Source of the DNA: UBA6055 sp965203755
Lineage (GTDB): Bacteria > Chloroflexota > Anaerolineae > Aggregatilineales > Phototrophicaceae
Reading direction: 5' to 3'
NCBI GenBank assembly: GCA_965203755.1
Contig: OZ241910.1
Span: forward strand, 3,105,406-3,169,405
Length of the DNA stretch: 64,000 bases
Below are positions 16,015 to 25,347 of the stretch, piece by piece. The notes under the pieces are model-generated. The model saw nothing but the letters and a program-made list of their open reading frames with translations. It did not search any database and had not been told where the DNA came from. How positions within the stretch are numbered: position 1 is the first letter of the stretch; each line of letters begins with the position of its first letter. The translations under genes and the position numbers were made by a program.

Positions 16015-18663
16015 ATGATTCAATTTACACTTAATGGGCAAATGATGAAGTATGGCGGCGACACCAATCTGCCTTTATTGACTTATCTGCGCGAGGAGCA
16101 GGGGATTATATCACCTAAAGATGGCTGTGCGCCGCAGGCCGCCTGTGGCTGCTGTGTGGTGCAGGTCGATGACAAAGCTGTCCTTTCCTGCGTGACCAAA
16201 ATGGAGAAGGTCGCCGGCAAATCGGTTATGACTACCGAAGGGCTGGGTGAGTATCGGCAGAATGTATTTGCCAATGCCTTTGTGAAAGAAGGGGGCGTGC
16301 AGTGTGGTTTTTGCATTCCGGGGATTGTCATGCAGGCGAACAGCCTCGTCCATCGCAATCCGAATCCCTCGCGTGCCGACATTGAGAAGTCGCTCACACC
16401 GCATCTGTGCCGCTGTACCGGCTATAAAAAAATCGTGACCGCGATTCAAAGCGCAGCCGAAGCCATCCGTAACGAAGAGGAAGTCTGCCTGCCTGAACAT
16501 GACGGCCGGGTGGGGTCGCGGGTGCCTAAATATCAGGCGCAGGACCTTGTCTTGGGACAGCACCGCTATGTTGATGACATCCGTATTGACGGCATGCGAA
16601 TCGGCGCGCTCAAATTCAGCGATTACCCGCGCGCCATCATCAAGTCCATGGATCTAAGCGCTGCTGAAAATCTGGCCGGTGTTCTGCGAATTTTCACCGC
16701 CGCCGATGTGCCCGGCGACCGACATATTGGGCTGATTCGTCAGGATTGGCCGCTGATGATTGGCGTTGGCGAAACCAGCCGTTATGTTGGAGATGTGCTG
16801 GCTTGCGTCGTTGCCGAAAGTGATGTCATCGCCCGACAAGCTGTTAGCCTGATCGATGTCGAATATGAGGCGCTGGAGCCGGTCACCGATATGCACGCGG
16901 CGATGCAGGCGGAAAGCCCTTCGATACATGAGGGCGGCAATATCCTGTCGAAGTCGATTACTCGCCGCGGCGATATTGACCGCGCCATGGTCGAAGCCAA
17001 ATACACGGCGCACGGCATCTTTGAGACCCAGATGATTGAACACGGCTTTATGGAGCCGGAAGCCTGCATTGCCTATCCCAAAGCAGATGGAGTCGAGGTT
17101 TTGTCGCAGGGGCAAGGTGTCTTTGAAGACCGCAAGCAGATTGCCAAACTGCTGGACCTGCCAGAAGCCGCTGTCCATGTAATTTTGGTGCCGAACGGCG
17201 GTGGATTTGGCGGCAAGGAAGATCTGTCGGTGCAGGGTCATGCCGCCCTGGCTGCCTGGCTGATGGGCGAAGCAGTCAAAGTCCGCCTTACCCGCGACGA
17301 ATCAATTCTGATGCACCCTAAACGGCATCCGATTTGGATGGAATACACGATTGGCTGCGATGAAAATGGCAAGTTGAGCTTTTGCAAGGGGCGCTTTGTG
17401 GGCGATACCGGCGCTTATGCCTCGGTGGGCATGAAAGTGCTGGAACGTTCAGCCGGGCATGCGACCGGCGCTTATACCTTCCCGGTAACCGATATTGAAA
17501 GCACGGCAGTCTATACCAACAATCTGCCCTGCGGAGCGATGCGCGGCTTTGGCGTCAACCAGACTGCCTTCGCGCTGGAAAGCTGCATCGACGACCTGTG
17601 CGAGCAGGGAGGCTTTGACCGATGGCAATTCCGCTATGACAATGCTCTCGATGATGGCGACATGACCTCCACCGGGCAGGTTATCGAAGCCGGCGCCGGC
17701 GCCAAGGCAACATTGGAAGCGGTCAAGGAAGAATTTCAGGCTGCCCGCTTTGCCGGCATTGCCTGCGGCATCAAAAACACCGGCATCGGCAATGGCATGC
17801 CCGATTCATCACAGGTCACAATAAGCATTGAGGCTGGCGGGCGGGTGATACTCGATCATGGCTGGACGGAAATGGGGCAAGGTGTGCATACAGTAGCTTT
17901 GCAGACTTTGGTGACCGAGGCTGGCATTGACCCTGGCTGTGTCGAAATACGGGTCGAAACGGGTTCGGAGATGGTTACCGGCATGACCACCGCCTCAAGA
18001 GCGACATCGCTGATTGGCAGAGCGATCATGGACGCCTGCCAAAAGCTGAAAGCCGATCTGCAAAGCCACTCCTTGGAGGACCTGGCCGGCAAGCGGTATG
18101 TCGGTGAATTCACTGTCGATTGGACAACCAAGCCGCCGCAGACGCAAGACATCATGCTTGGTCAGGATGATGGCAGCCACAAAATCTACACCCATTATTC
18201 TTACAGTTATGCTACGCAGGTGGTGATTTTGGATGAGGATGGTCAGGTCAAGAAGGTCATCGCTGCCCATGATGCCGGCAAAATTTTTAATCCGACCCTG
18301 TTTGAAGGACAGCTGGAAGGCTCAATCCACATGGGCTTGGGTTATGCAATCAGCGAAGACCTGCCCTTGCAGGACGGACGTCCGAAAAGCACGATGCTGC
18401 GGCAGTGTGGCATCCTGCGGGCCAAGGATATGCCTGAAATGGAGGTCATCGGTGTTGAGGTTCCCGACCCCTATGGACCTTATGGCGCCAAGGGAGTTGG
18501 CGAAATCGGGCTGGTGCCGACGGCGGGCGCGGTCGCCAATGCGCTCTATCAGTTTGACGGGGTTCGCCGGCGCAAGCTGCCGATGCGCCTGCCGCGGGTG
18601 CGTCCAAGACGCCGACCGCGGCCAAGGAGAAGCAATGGCAAGAATGGCTCAACCTCATCCTGA
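16015..18663 (+). CDS. Molybdenum hydroxylase, xanthine dehydrogenase family (2Fe-2S and Mo domains fused, no FAD domain)
   Basis: 882 residues from ATG 16015, chosen for its AGGAGG site. Residues 1-80 are a plant-type 2Fe-2S domain (C38, C44, C47, C59); 90-150 are the second 2Fe-2S domain (C97, C100, C132, C134); the rest is the molybdopterin subunit with 'NGGGFGGKED', 'GAMRGFGVNQ', 'EMGQGVHT' and 'GAKGVGEIGL', the last Glu being the catalytic base. The layout without FAD domain matches the selenium-dependent xanthine dehydrogenase-like group and Desulfovibrio aldehyde oxidoreductase. The family hydroxylates purines, other N-heterocycles or aldehydes. Downstream genes (MatB-like ligase, BMP transporter) favour a nucleobase. 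The last 25 residues are abnormally arginine-rich; another frame there reads more naturally, so a late frameshift is possible. Confidence 0.85.
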   Translation: MIQFTLNGQMMKYGGDTNLPLLTYLREEQGIISPKDGCAPQAACGCCVVQVDDKAVLSCVTKMEKVAGKSVMTTEGLGEYRQNVFANAFVKEGGVQCGFCIPGIVMQANSLVHRNPNPSRADIEKSLTPHLCRCTGYKKIVTAIQSAAEAIRNEEEVCLPEHDGRVGSRVPKYQAQDLVLGQHRYVDDIRIDGMRIGALKFSDYPRAIIKSMDLSAAENLAGVLRIFTAADVPGDRHIGLIRQDWPLMIGVGETSRYVGDVLACVVAESDVIARQAVSLIDVEYEALEPVTDMHAAMQAESPSIHEGGNILSKSITRRGDIDRAMVEAKYTAHGIFETQMIEHGFMEPEACIAYPKADGVEVLSQGQGVFEDRKQIAKLLDLPEAAVHVILVPNGGGFGGKEDLSVQGHAALAAWLMGEAVKVRLTRDESILMHPKRHPIWMEYTIGCDENGKLSFCKGRFVGDTGAYASVGMKVLERSAGHATGAYTFPVTDIESTAVYTNNLPCGAMRGFGVNQTAFALESCIDDLCEQGGFDRWQFRYDNALDDGDMTSTGQVIEAGAGAKATLEAVKEEFQAARFAGIACGIKNTGIGNGMPDSSQVTISIEAGGRVILDHGWTEMGQGVHTVALQTLVTEAGIDPGCVEIRVETGSEMVTGMTTASRATSLIGRAIMDACQKLKADLQSHSLEDLAGKRYVGEFTVDWTTKPPQTQDIMLGQDDGSHKIYTHYSYSYATQVVILDEDGQVKKVIAAHDAGKIFNPTLFEGQLEGSIHMGLGYAISEDLPLQDGRPKSTMLRQCGILRAKDMPEMEVIGVEVPDPYGPYGAKGVGEIGLVPTAGAVANALYQFDGVRRRKLPMRLPRVRPRRRPRPRRSNGKNGSTSS

Positions 18664-18681
18664 ACTCGGGAACGGTGAAAG

Positions 18682-20214
18682 ATGTTCCTGGACAGCTTGA
18701 GAAAGCATTGCCGCAATCAGCCGCAGAAACTGGCGATTGAATTCGTCAGCGATGCGGGCAGGCAGCAAGTCAGCTATGCCCAGCTTGAGGGACGGGTCAA
18801 TCGCACGGCGCACTATCTGCGGTCGCTAGGTGTCCAAAGCGGCGACCGCGTGGCGGTGCAGCTGCCCAAATGCCTGCCCTTTGTGTATATTCATTTGGCA
18901 GCGGCGCAGATCGGTGCGATTTTCCTGCCCTTGAATCCGGCTTATCCGCTGACCGAACTCCACTATTTCCTGACGGATTCATCGGCGTCGGTTTTCATCG
19001 CCGACTGCAAAAACAAGACTAAAATCAAAACGAACCTGTCAGATTTGCCGTCTCTGGAGCGTCTGGTCTTTATCCATCCACAAGCCAGTTGGGAAGCCGC
19101 AATAGCCGAGTTTTCTCCTGGCTGGAATGATGACTTGCTGGCCGCATACGGCGTCCCGACTGACGGCGATCAAATCGCCATGCTGTTATACACCAGTGGG
19201 ACAACCAGCCGACCCAAAGCAGCGCAAATCACACATGGCAACCTGCATGCCAATATCGCATCCCTGCACGCGGCCTGGGACTGGCAAAACGATGATGTCC
19301 TGCTGCATGTCCTGCCGATTTTTCATGTCCATGGTCTGGTGGTTGCACTGCATGGCGCCCTTCATGCTGGTGCGACGGCTGTCATGCTCGCCAAATTTGA
19401 GGCGGGCAAAGTCTTGAGCCGGCTGCAATCCAGACGTTTCACCGTTTTCATGGCCGTGCCGACCATTCACCGCCGCTTGTATAATGAAGCCAAGGGACAA
19501 GCTATTGACCTCAGCCACATGCGCCTGATGACATCCGGATCCGACCGCTTGCCTGATGATATCTTCTTTGGCTATCAAGCGACTTTTAACGTAACCTTGC
19601 TGGAACGTTATGGCATGACAGAAACCGGCATGAACCTGTCAAACCCGCTGAATGGCGAGCGGCGGGTTGGCTCGGTGGGCTTGCCTTTGCCCGGCGTCTC
19701 GGCGCGGGTTGTCGATCCTGGAAGCGGCCTGCCGTTGCCCGATGGCGAAGTGGGCGAGGTGCAGGTTAAGGGAGCGCATGTTTGCAAGGGCTATTGGCGG
19801 CAGGCAGAGAAAACGGCGGCGGCTTTTACTGATGATGGCTGGCTGCGGACGGGCGATTTGGGTTTGCGCGAGGCTGACGGTTATTATACGCTCAAGGGTC
19901 GGCTCAAAGACCTTATCATCACCGGCGGATTGAATGTGTATCCGCCGGAGGTGGAGCGGGCGCTGCTGGAGCATAAGGCGGTGGCCGCCTGTGCCGTGAT
20001 AGGCTGTCCAGATGAAGAATGGGGCGAGCAAGTTATCGCGGTCGTTGTCCCCAAGCCGAAACATACAGCCGAAAGCGCCGCGCTGCTAGACTTCTGCTGC
20101 CAGCATCTTGCGCCCTACAAGGCGCCAAGGCGCATCGTGCTTGCAGCTGAACTGCCGCGCAATGCACTGGGCAAAGTCCAAAAGGCAAAGCTGCGCCAAA
20201 AGCTCTGCAATTAA
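18682..20214 (+). CDS. Acyl-CoA synthetase, malonyl-CoA synthetase (MatB)-like
   Basis: 510 residues of the ANL adenylating family. 'LLYTSGTTSRPKAA' is the P-loop-like motif, 'RYGMTETGMNLSNP' and 'GSVGLPLPGVSARV' match MatB-type proteins closely, 'GWLRTGDLG' holds the ribose-binding Asp, and 'LPRNALGKVQKAKL' carries the catalytic C-terminal Lys in the same context as MatB. MatB makes malonyl-CoA from malonate, ATP and CoA. It starts 18 bases after the molybdenum hydroxylase with GGTGAAAG upstream. If malonate is the substrate, the pairing fits oxidative pyrimidine breakdown (uracil to barbiturate to malonate). Methylmalonate or another short acid remains possible. Confidence 0.8.
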   Translation: MFLDSLRKHCRNQPQKLAIEFVSDAGRQQVSYAQLEGRVNRTAHYLRSLGVQSGDRVAVQLPKCLPFVYIHLAAAQIGAIFLPLNPAYPLTELHYFLTDSSASVFIADCKNKTKIKTNLSDLPSLERLVFIHPQASWEAAIAEFSPGWNDDLLAAYGVPTDGDQIAMLLYTSGTTSRPKAAQITHGNLHANIASLHAAWDWQNDDVLLHVLPIFHVHGLVVALHGALHAGATAVMLAKFEAGKVLSRLQSRRFTVFMAVPTIHRRLYNEAKGQAIDLSHMRLMTSGSDRLPDDIFFGYQATFNVTLLERYGMTETGMNLSNPLNGERRVGSVGLPLPGVSARVVDPGSGLPLPDGEVGEVQVKGAHVCKGYWRQAEKTAAAFTDDGWLRTGDLGLREADGYYTLKGRLKDLIITGGLNVYPPEVERALLEHKAVAACAVIGCPDEEWGEQVIAVVVPKPKHTAESAALLDFCCQHLAPYKAPRRIVLAAELPRNALGKVQKAKLRQKLCN

Positions 20215-20230
20215 GCTAGCAAGCGGATGC

Positions 20231-20278
20231 CAGCCCTTCTCCAAGATTCCGATTTTGTGGGTTCGATTCTAAGGGCTG
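20231..20278 (+). other. Inverted repeat after the acyl-CoA ligase gene
   Basis: CAGCCCTT (20231-20238) and AAGGGCTG (20271-20278) form a perfect 8-bp inverted repeat with a 32-nt loop, starting 16 bases after the stop codon at 20214. It may be a weak factor-dependent terminator or an RNA-processing structure separating the ligase from the transporter genes. No T-run follows. Nothing else is recognised in 20215-20394. Confidence 0.3.
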
Positions 20279-20394
20279 CTGCAATTTGTATAAATGAATA
20301 ATTCAGGGCATACTAGGCGCGTCCGATTGTGAACGATGGGCTTCATGGTTATGGATATATTTGATGCGCCGGCTTGGGCTGGAAGAAAGCTGCC

Positions 20395-21615
20395 GTGAGA
20401 AGTTCCCGAGTCTTCTCAAAATGGGAACTGGTCACGCGCTTCAAACGGCTGATTGATTTTTCGCCGGTTATTATTGCGCTGCTACTGGCTTTGGTTGTCG
20501 CTTCGATACTGCTCATCGCGCTTAGAGCCAATCCGCTGGATGCCTATGCCGCTATGCTTGAAGGCGCAATGGGTACTGAAAACGCCACGGCCGAAACCTT
20601 GGTCAAGGCGACGCCGATTTTGTTTGTCGCTATCGGCATTGCGATTGCCTTTCGCGGTGGCATGATTAATATCGGCGGCGAAGGACAGATGATTGCCGGC
20701 GCCTTGGCCGGCACAGCCGTTGCGCTGGTCCTGGGTGAGATGCGCGTGCCGCCGGAACTTGCCAAAGCGCCCGGCGCTTTCGATCTGGTCATTGTCAGTT
20801 TGTCGCTGCTGGGTGGATTTTTGGCCGGCGCTTTATATGGCGGCTTGGCTGGATTCCTCAAAGCCTATTTTGATGTCAATGAAATTCTTAGCACCATCAT
20901 GCTTAATCAAATTGCGGTGCAAATGATGAATTATCTCCTCAATGGCATCTTGCTTGATCCGGCAGCTGCCGGCGTGAATAATATCCCTAAAACCGCCCGC
21001 CTGGTCACCGCAGCGCAACTCCCGCGTTTATCGCTGCCTATCGGCGATCCGGCTCTCTTTGCCCGTACTCGGCTGCACTGGGGGCTGATTATCGCAATGG
21101 CGCTGGCAGCGGTCATCTTCATCTTTCTTTGGCGCACTTCACTGGGTTATCGGATACGAGCAGTGGGTGAAAATCAACGCGCCGCCAGCTATGCCGGCAT
21201 CAATGTTAAAAGGCAGATGATGTTTTCGATGTTTCTCGCTGGCGGGTTTGCCGGCTTGGCTGGAGTGGTGCAGGTATTGGGCTTGCAGTATCGTTTGCAA
21301 ACAGACGGATCGCCGGCCGGATTTACCGGTGGCGCCGGCTTTAATGGCATTGTGGCGGCGCTGTTTGGCGGCCTTAACCCGATTGGCGCTATTCCTGCTT
21401 CCGCCTTCTTTGGCGGATTGCTCGTCGGCGCCCAAAAGATGCAGCGCGAAGTTGGCGTGCCGGCCTCCCTGATTACCGCCGTCAACGGTTTGATCGTTGT
21501 CTTTGTGGTCAGCAGTGAGATTTTTATCCGACAGCGGGCAAAACAGCGAGTCAGCCTGCAAGAACGGGACAATTTTAACCAGGGCGACAAGACCGACATA
21601 GAGGAGAATGGCTGA
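20395..21615 (+). CDS. Nucleoside/base-type ABC transporter permease 1 (BMP family system)
   Basis: About 406 residues from a GTG at 20395, preceded by GGAAGAAAG; an in-frame TTG at 20374 would add seven residues. Eight to ten hydrophobic segments and the BPD_transp_2 hallmarks 'GGMINIGGEGQM' near residue 90 and 'GGLNPIGAIPASAFFGGL' near 350 identify it as the larger permease of a YufOPQ/NupOPQ-like purine or pyrimidine nucleoside importer. 'RIRAVGENQRAASYAGIN' is the cytoplasmic coupling loop. The stop overlaps the next start (TGATG). The hydrophilic 24-residue tail is a typical linker. Confidence 0.87.
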   Translation: MRSSRVFSKWELVTRFKRLIDFSPVIIALLLALVVASILLIALRANPLDAYAAMLEGAMGTENATAETLVKATPILFVAIGIAIAFRGGMINIGGEGQMIAGALAGTAVALVLGEMRVPPELAKAPGAFDLVIVSLSLLGGFLAGALYGGLAGFLKAYFDVNEILSTIMLNQIAVQMMNYLLNGILLDPAAAGVNNIPKTARLVTAAQLPRLSLPIGDPALFARTRLHWGLIIAMALAAVIFIFLWRTSLGYRIRAVGENQRAASYAGINVKRQMMFSMFLAGGFAGLAGVVQVLGLQYRLQTDGSPAGFTGGAGFNGIVAALFGGLNPIGAIPASAFFGGLLVGAQKMQREVGVPASLITAVNGLIVVFVVSSEIFIRQRAKQRVSLQERDNFNQGDKTDIEENG

Positions 21616-22565
21616 TGGAGCTTGACCAGATTTTTGCCGCCAGCGTATTCGCCTCTGCTATTCGACTGGCAACGCCTTATATTTTTGCCGCACTAGGCGA
21701 GACCTTTGCCCAGCGCAGCGGCGTTCTTAATCTGGGCGTCGATGGCATGATGCTTATGGGGGCTTTCGCCGGCTTTTATGCCGTCTATATCACCCAGCAA
21801 AGCCAGACTGTGAGCGAGCCGATGAGCCTGCTTTTTGGTGTGCTGATTGCGCTGGCGGTCGGCGGCTTGATGGGATTGGCGATGGCTTTTGTCAGCGTGA
21901 CGCTCAAGGCAAAGCAGGGGATTAGCGGGATTGGCGTTTATCTTTTCGGCTTGGGTTTGAGTGAACTGCTTTTCCATCAATGGGTCGGCACGCCCAAGTC
22001 TGTCAACGGCTTCCCGCGTATCAATTTTCCGGTATTGACCGATATTCCCGTTATTGGCGATATTTTCTTTCATCACAATCTGCTGGTTTATGTCGCCTTT
22101 GCGCTGGTGCCGATTTCAGCCTATATCCTGAATCGAACTACCTTCGGCTTGATGATTCGGGCCGTCGGTCAAAATCCAGAGGCGGCTGATGCTATGGGCG
22201 TGAGTGTGGCGCGGGTTCGCTATGCCACAGTGACGATAGGCGGCATGCTGGCTGGATTGGCGGGAGCTTCGCTGTCGATTGCGCTGATTAACCTGTTCCA
22301 GCAGAATCTAACCGCCGGGCAAGGCTTTATCGCCGTCGCGCTGGTTTATTTTGGCGGCTGGCGGCCTTGGGCGGTGGCGGCCGGGGCGATGCTGTTCAGC
22401 TTCGTCAATGCTTTGCAGCTGCAAATCAAAGTGATTGGCTTGGATGTGCCTTCGGAATTTGCGGTGATGGCGCCGTATGTCATCACCATCATTGCGCTGG
22501 TTTTCGCTTCCAAACGTCAGGAACAGCCGACTGCCTTGACGAAACCGTATGAGCGTGGAGAATAA
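21615..22565 (+). CDS. Nucleoside/base-type ABC transporter permease 2 (BMP family system)
   Basis: 316 residues, the smaller BPD_transp_2 permease. 'QRSGVLNLGVDGMMLMGAF' (N-terminal loop), 'LMIRAVGQNPEAADAMGVSVARVRYATV' (key residues A-V-G-Q-N-P and G-V coupling helix) and 'GFIAVALVYFGGWRPW' are typical of YufQ/NupQ-like subunits. The start overlaps the previous stop codon by one base, so both permeases are made together. It pairs with permease 1 in the membrane; the binding protein and ATPase follow. Confidence 0.88.
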   Translation: MELDQIFAASVFASAIRLATPYIFAALGETFAQRSGVLNLGVDGMMLMGAFAGFYAVYITQQSQTVSEPMSLLFGVLIALAVGGLMGLAMAFVSVTLKAKQGISGIGVYLFGLGLSELLFHQWVGTPKSVNGFPRINFPVLTDIPVIGDIFFHHNLLVYVAFALVPISAYILNRTTFGLMIRAVGQNPEAADAMGVSVARVRYATVTIGGMLAGLAGASLSIALINLFQQNLTAGQGFIAVALVYFGGWRPWAVAAGAMLFSFVNALQLQIKVIGLDVPSEFAVMAPYVITIIALVFASKRQEQPTALTKPYERGE

Positions 22566-22646
22566 AGTCGTTTGACTGATGCTGTTTGTTCACGGGTAAT
22601 TTCGCCCGATTAAAAAATCTATTACACATTCAAGGAGAATGTAACC

Positions 22647-23693
22647 ATGAAAAAAGCATTGCTCGGTTTGTTGATTTGCATCCTGCTGCTGGCAGGTGGG
22701 ACGGCTTTGGCGCAAGATGATGTTTTTCGGGTGGCGGCGGTTGCCCCCAGCGCGACCAATGACCTCGCCTTCAGCCAAAGTATGTACGATGCCCTGCTTG
22801 CCATTCAGGCAGAAATGGGCGAAGACGCATTCCAGTTCGATTTTCAGGACGGCACCTTTATCGTCGATGATGCCGCTGTTGCGCTGCGGGAATGGGCAGC
22901 TTCCGGCGAGTATGATTTGGTGATCGCGCACGGCTCACAGTTCGGCTCGGTAGTGGAAGAACTCGCCATCGAATTTCCCGAAGTCTCATTTGCCTGGGGC
23001 ACCGATGAAGACACTTTCGGCTTGGGTAATGTTTATGCTTATTCAGCTGCATCCGAGCAGGGCGGCTATGTTAACGGTGTGCTGGCTGCCAACTTGAATG
23101 AATCGGGTGTGATTGGCGTTGTCGGCCCGATTGAAGTCGGGGATGCCAAACTCTATGTTGACGGCTTTGCCGCTGGTGTTGGCGCCGCCAATCCCGATAT
23201 TGCGGTCAACGTTGTCTACATCCAATCCTTTAGTGATGTGCCGCTGGCAACCGAAGCCGCCGAGACCCATATTGCCAATGGCGCCGATATCCTGACCGGC
23301 ACAGCGCAGATGGTTGTCGGCCCGATTGCGATTGCGATTGAAAACGATGCGCTTTGGTTCGGCACGCAAGCCAGCCAGGATGAATTGAGCGAGGGAATCG
23401 GCGTCGCCTTCCAAGTGTACAAATGGGATGTCGTTCTGATGGATATTGTCAGCAACATCGGCGATGGTGTGCTTGGCGGCGAATCGTATATGCTGACGCT
23501 CGAAAATGAAGGGCTGGCGCTGGAATTTGATGCTGATTATGAACTCGGCGAAGAATTGATGACGCTCGCTGATGAGACAGTCGCTGGCATCATAGCAGGT
23601 GACATTATTCCCTTGGGCGGCGATATGGATGACGAGATGCACGAAGACGATATGGACGCGGAAGACCACGAAGACGACGAGGACAGTGACTAA
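22647..23693 (+). CDS. BMP family substrate-binding protein with acidic His/Asp tail
   Basis: 348 residues. Signal peptide 1-22 (cleavage at 'ALAQ'), then the PnrA/BMP fold: 'FRVAAVAPSATNDLAFSQSMYDAL', here reduced to key residues N-D-L-A-F-S-Q; 'LVIAHGSQFG'; 'GGYVNGVLAANL'; and 'WGTDEDTFGLGNVYAYS'-like core. BMP proteins bind purine or pyrimidine nucleosides. No lipobox Cys is present, unlike many Gram-positive relatives. The final 22 residues (MDDEMHEDD... to the end) are almost entirely Asp, Glu, His and Met, an unusual tail that could bind metal or contact the wall. AAGGAG is well placed before the ATG. Confidence 0.88.
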   Translation: MKKALLGLLICILLLAGGTALAQDDVFRVAAVAPSATNDLAFSQSMYDALLAIQAEMGEDAFQFDFQDGTFIVDDAAVALREWAASGEYDLVIAHGSQFGSVVEELAIEFPEVSFAWGTDEDTFGLGNVYAYSAASEQGGYVNGVLAANLNESGVIGVVGPIEVGDAKLYVDGFAAGVGAANPDIAVNVVYIQSFSDVPLATEAAETHIANGADILTGTAQMVVGPIAIAIENDALWFGTQASQDELSEGIGVAFQVYKWDVVLMDIVSNIGDGVLGGESYMLTLENEGLALEFDADYELGEELMTLADETVAGIIAGDIIPLGGDMDDEMHEDDMDAEDHEDDEDSD

Positions 23694-23748
23694 TATCGAA
23701 CAGCGATGAGAGGCGGGGGCAGGGCTGCCACAGCCAAGAGAAAACAGC

Positions 23749-25299
23749 ATGAGCATGGATCTCCTTCCGACCGGACATGAGCGCATCCATCAGCTTGAGA
23801 TGCGCGGCATTGTCAAGCGATTTCCCGGCGTACTCGCCGCGGATAGAATCGATTTTGATGTCCAATCGGGCGAGATTCATGCACTGCTGGGCGAGAACGG
23901 CGCCGGCAAATCAACGCTGATGAAGATGCTGTATGGCCTGTATCATCCTGATGAGGGCCAGATCCTTATCAATGGCGCTGCCACCTCCATCAAGCATCCG
24001 CAAGACGCCATCCAACACGGCATCGGCATGATTCATCAGCATTTTATGCTGGTGCCATCGCTGACCGTCGCCGAAAATATCGCGCTGGGCATGAAGTCGT
24101 CGCGGGGCTTCCGCCTTGATTTGGACGCGGTCAGTCAACGGGCGCTCAAACTCTCTGAAATCTATAACCTGAAGATCGACCCGAATTTATCCATCTGGCA
24201 GCTTGCCGTCGGCGAGCAGCAGCGGGTTGAAATTCTGCGGGCGCTGTATAAAGGCGCGGCATTGCTGATTTTGGATGAACCTACGGCTGTGCTGACCCCG
24301 CAAGAGGTTGATGGCTTGTTCCGCATCCTTAATCAGCTGGCGGATGACGGGCACGCGCTGGTGTTTATCTCGCACAAGCTGCATGAAGTGCTGGAAATCA
24401 GTCATCGCGTCACTGTCCTGCGCGATGGGCGGCGGGTCAACTCGATTCCTACCCGCCAAGCTACCAAAAGCAAGCTGGCCGAGATGATGGTCGGGCGGCC
24501 GGTCTTGCTGGAATACGACAAAAAGCCATCCAATCCACAAGGCGACCGTCTGACGCTTAGCAAGGTCAGCGCCCTTAGCAGCCGCGGCACCGTTGGCTTG
24601 GACAATGTATCCCTGACCTTAAAAGGGGGCGAGATTGTCGGAATTGCCGGGGTGTCGGGCAATGGTCAGCAGGAACTGGCGCAGTGCATCGCTGGTCTGC
24701 GTCCGACGACAGCCGGCGCGGTGCTGGTGGACGGGGTTGATGTCACCAATGCCCATCCTTCCCGCCTGAATGCGATGGGTTTGTCCTATATTCCCGAAGA
24801 GCGCATGATTGACGGGGTGATCAAGGAATTCAGCGTCGCCGAAAATCTGGCGCTGCAAGATCATGGGCATGCCAAGTTCACCTGGGGCGGCATTTTTATG
24901 GACTTTCGCAAAATCAAAGAAGCCTGCCGCCAAGCCATCAAAACCTACGAGATTAAAACGCCCAGCGCTGAAACGTTGATCAAGAGCCTGTCGGGCGGCA
25001 ATATCCAAAAGCTGGTGCTGGCGCGGGAACTGTCGCGCCAACCAGGGGTATTGATTGCCGCCCAGCCGACGCGCGGCGTAGATATCGGCGCTACGGAATA
25101 CATTCATCAGCGTCTGCTGGAAGAGCGCGACCATGGCACCGCCATTCTGCTTATCAGCGAAGACCTGGACGAAATCCGCGCCCTGTCCGACCGTATCCTG
25201 GTGATGTATGAGGGGCGAATCGCGGGCGAGGTGGAAAATGTCGATGTTGATGTTGAGCAGCTTGGCCTGCTGATGACGGGCGGGGCCGCTCCAGCCTAA
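23749..25299 (+). CDS. ABC transporter ATP-binding protein, tandem domains (nucleoside/sugar type)
   Basis: 516 residues with two ABC cassettes, as in YufO/NupO and RbsA. The first has Walker A 'GENGAGKST', signature region 'AVGEQQRVEIL' and Walker B 'LLILDEPTAVLTP'. The second has a degenerate Walker A 'GVSGNGQQEL' and signature 'LSGGNIQKLVLARE', normal for this group, in which one site is catalytically weak. 'AAQPTRGVDIGA' closes the second domain. It energises the two permeases upstream. It completes the BMP-type transporter: permease, permease, binding protein, ATPase. No terminator is obvious in the 48 bases before the convergent gene. Confidence 0.92.
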   Translation: MSMDLLPTGHERIHQLEMRGIVKRFPGVLAADRIDFDVQSGEIHALLGENGAGKSTLMKMLYGLYHPDEGQILINGAATSIKHPQDAIQHGIGMIHQHFMLVPSLTVAENIALGMKSSRGFRLDLDAVSQRALKLSEIYNLKIDPNLSIWQLAVGEQQRVEILRALYKGAALLILDEPTAVLTPQEVDGLFRILNQLADDGHALVFISHKLHEVLEISHRVTVLRDGRRVNSIPTRQATKSKLAEMMVGRPVLLEYDKKPSNPQGDRLTLSKVSALSSRGTVGLDNVSLTLKGGEIVGIAGVSGNGQQELAQCIAGLRPTTAGAVLVDGVDVTNAHPSRLNAMGLSYIPEERMIDGVIKEFSVAENLALQDHGHAKFTWGGIFMDFRKIKEACRQAIKTYEIKTPSAETLIKSLSGGNIQKLVLARELSRQPGVLIAAQPTRGVDIGATEYIHQRLLEERDHGTAILLISEDLDEIRALSDRILVMYEGRIAGEVENVDVDVEQLGLLMTGGAAPA

Positions 25300-25347
25300 G
25301 ATTTTACCACAGAGGGGTTAAGTGGAGAGTCATCATCGTTAGTTATG

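Noticed and set aside
20231..20280. tRNA-like stretch: an 8-bp outer stem and a GGGTTCGATTC segment resembling a T-loop.
   Set aside because: The T-stem does not pair, the total length is too short for D and anticodon arms, and no CCA-adjacent acceptor can be formed. Kept only as an inverted repeat.
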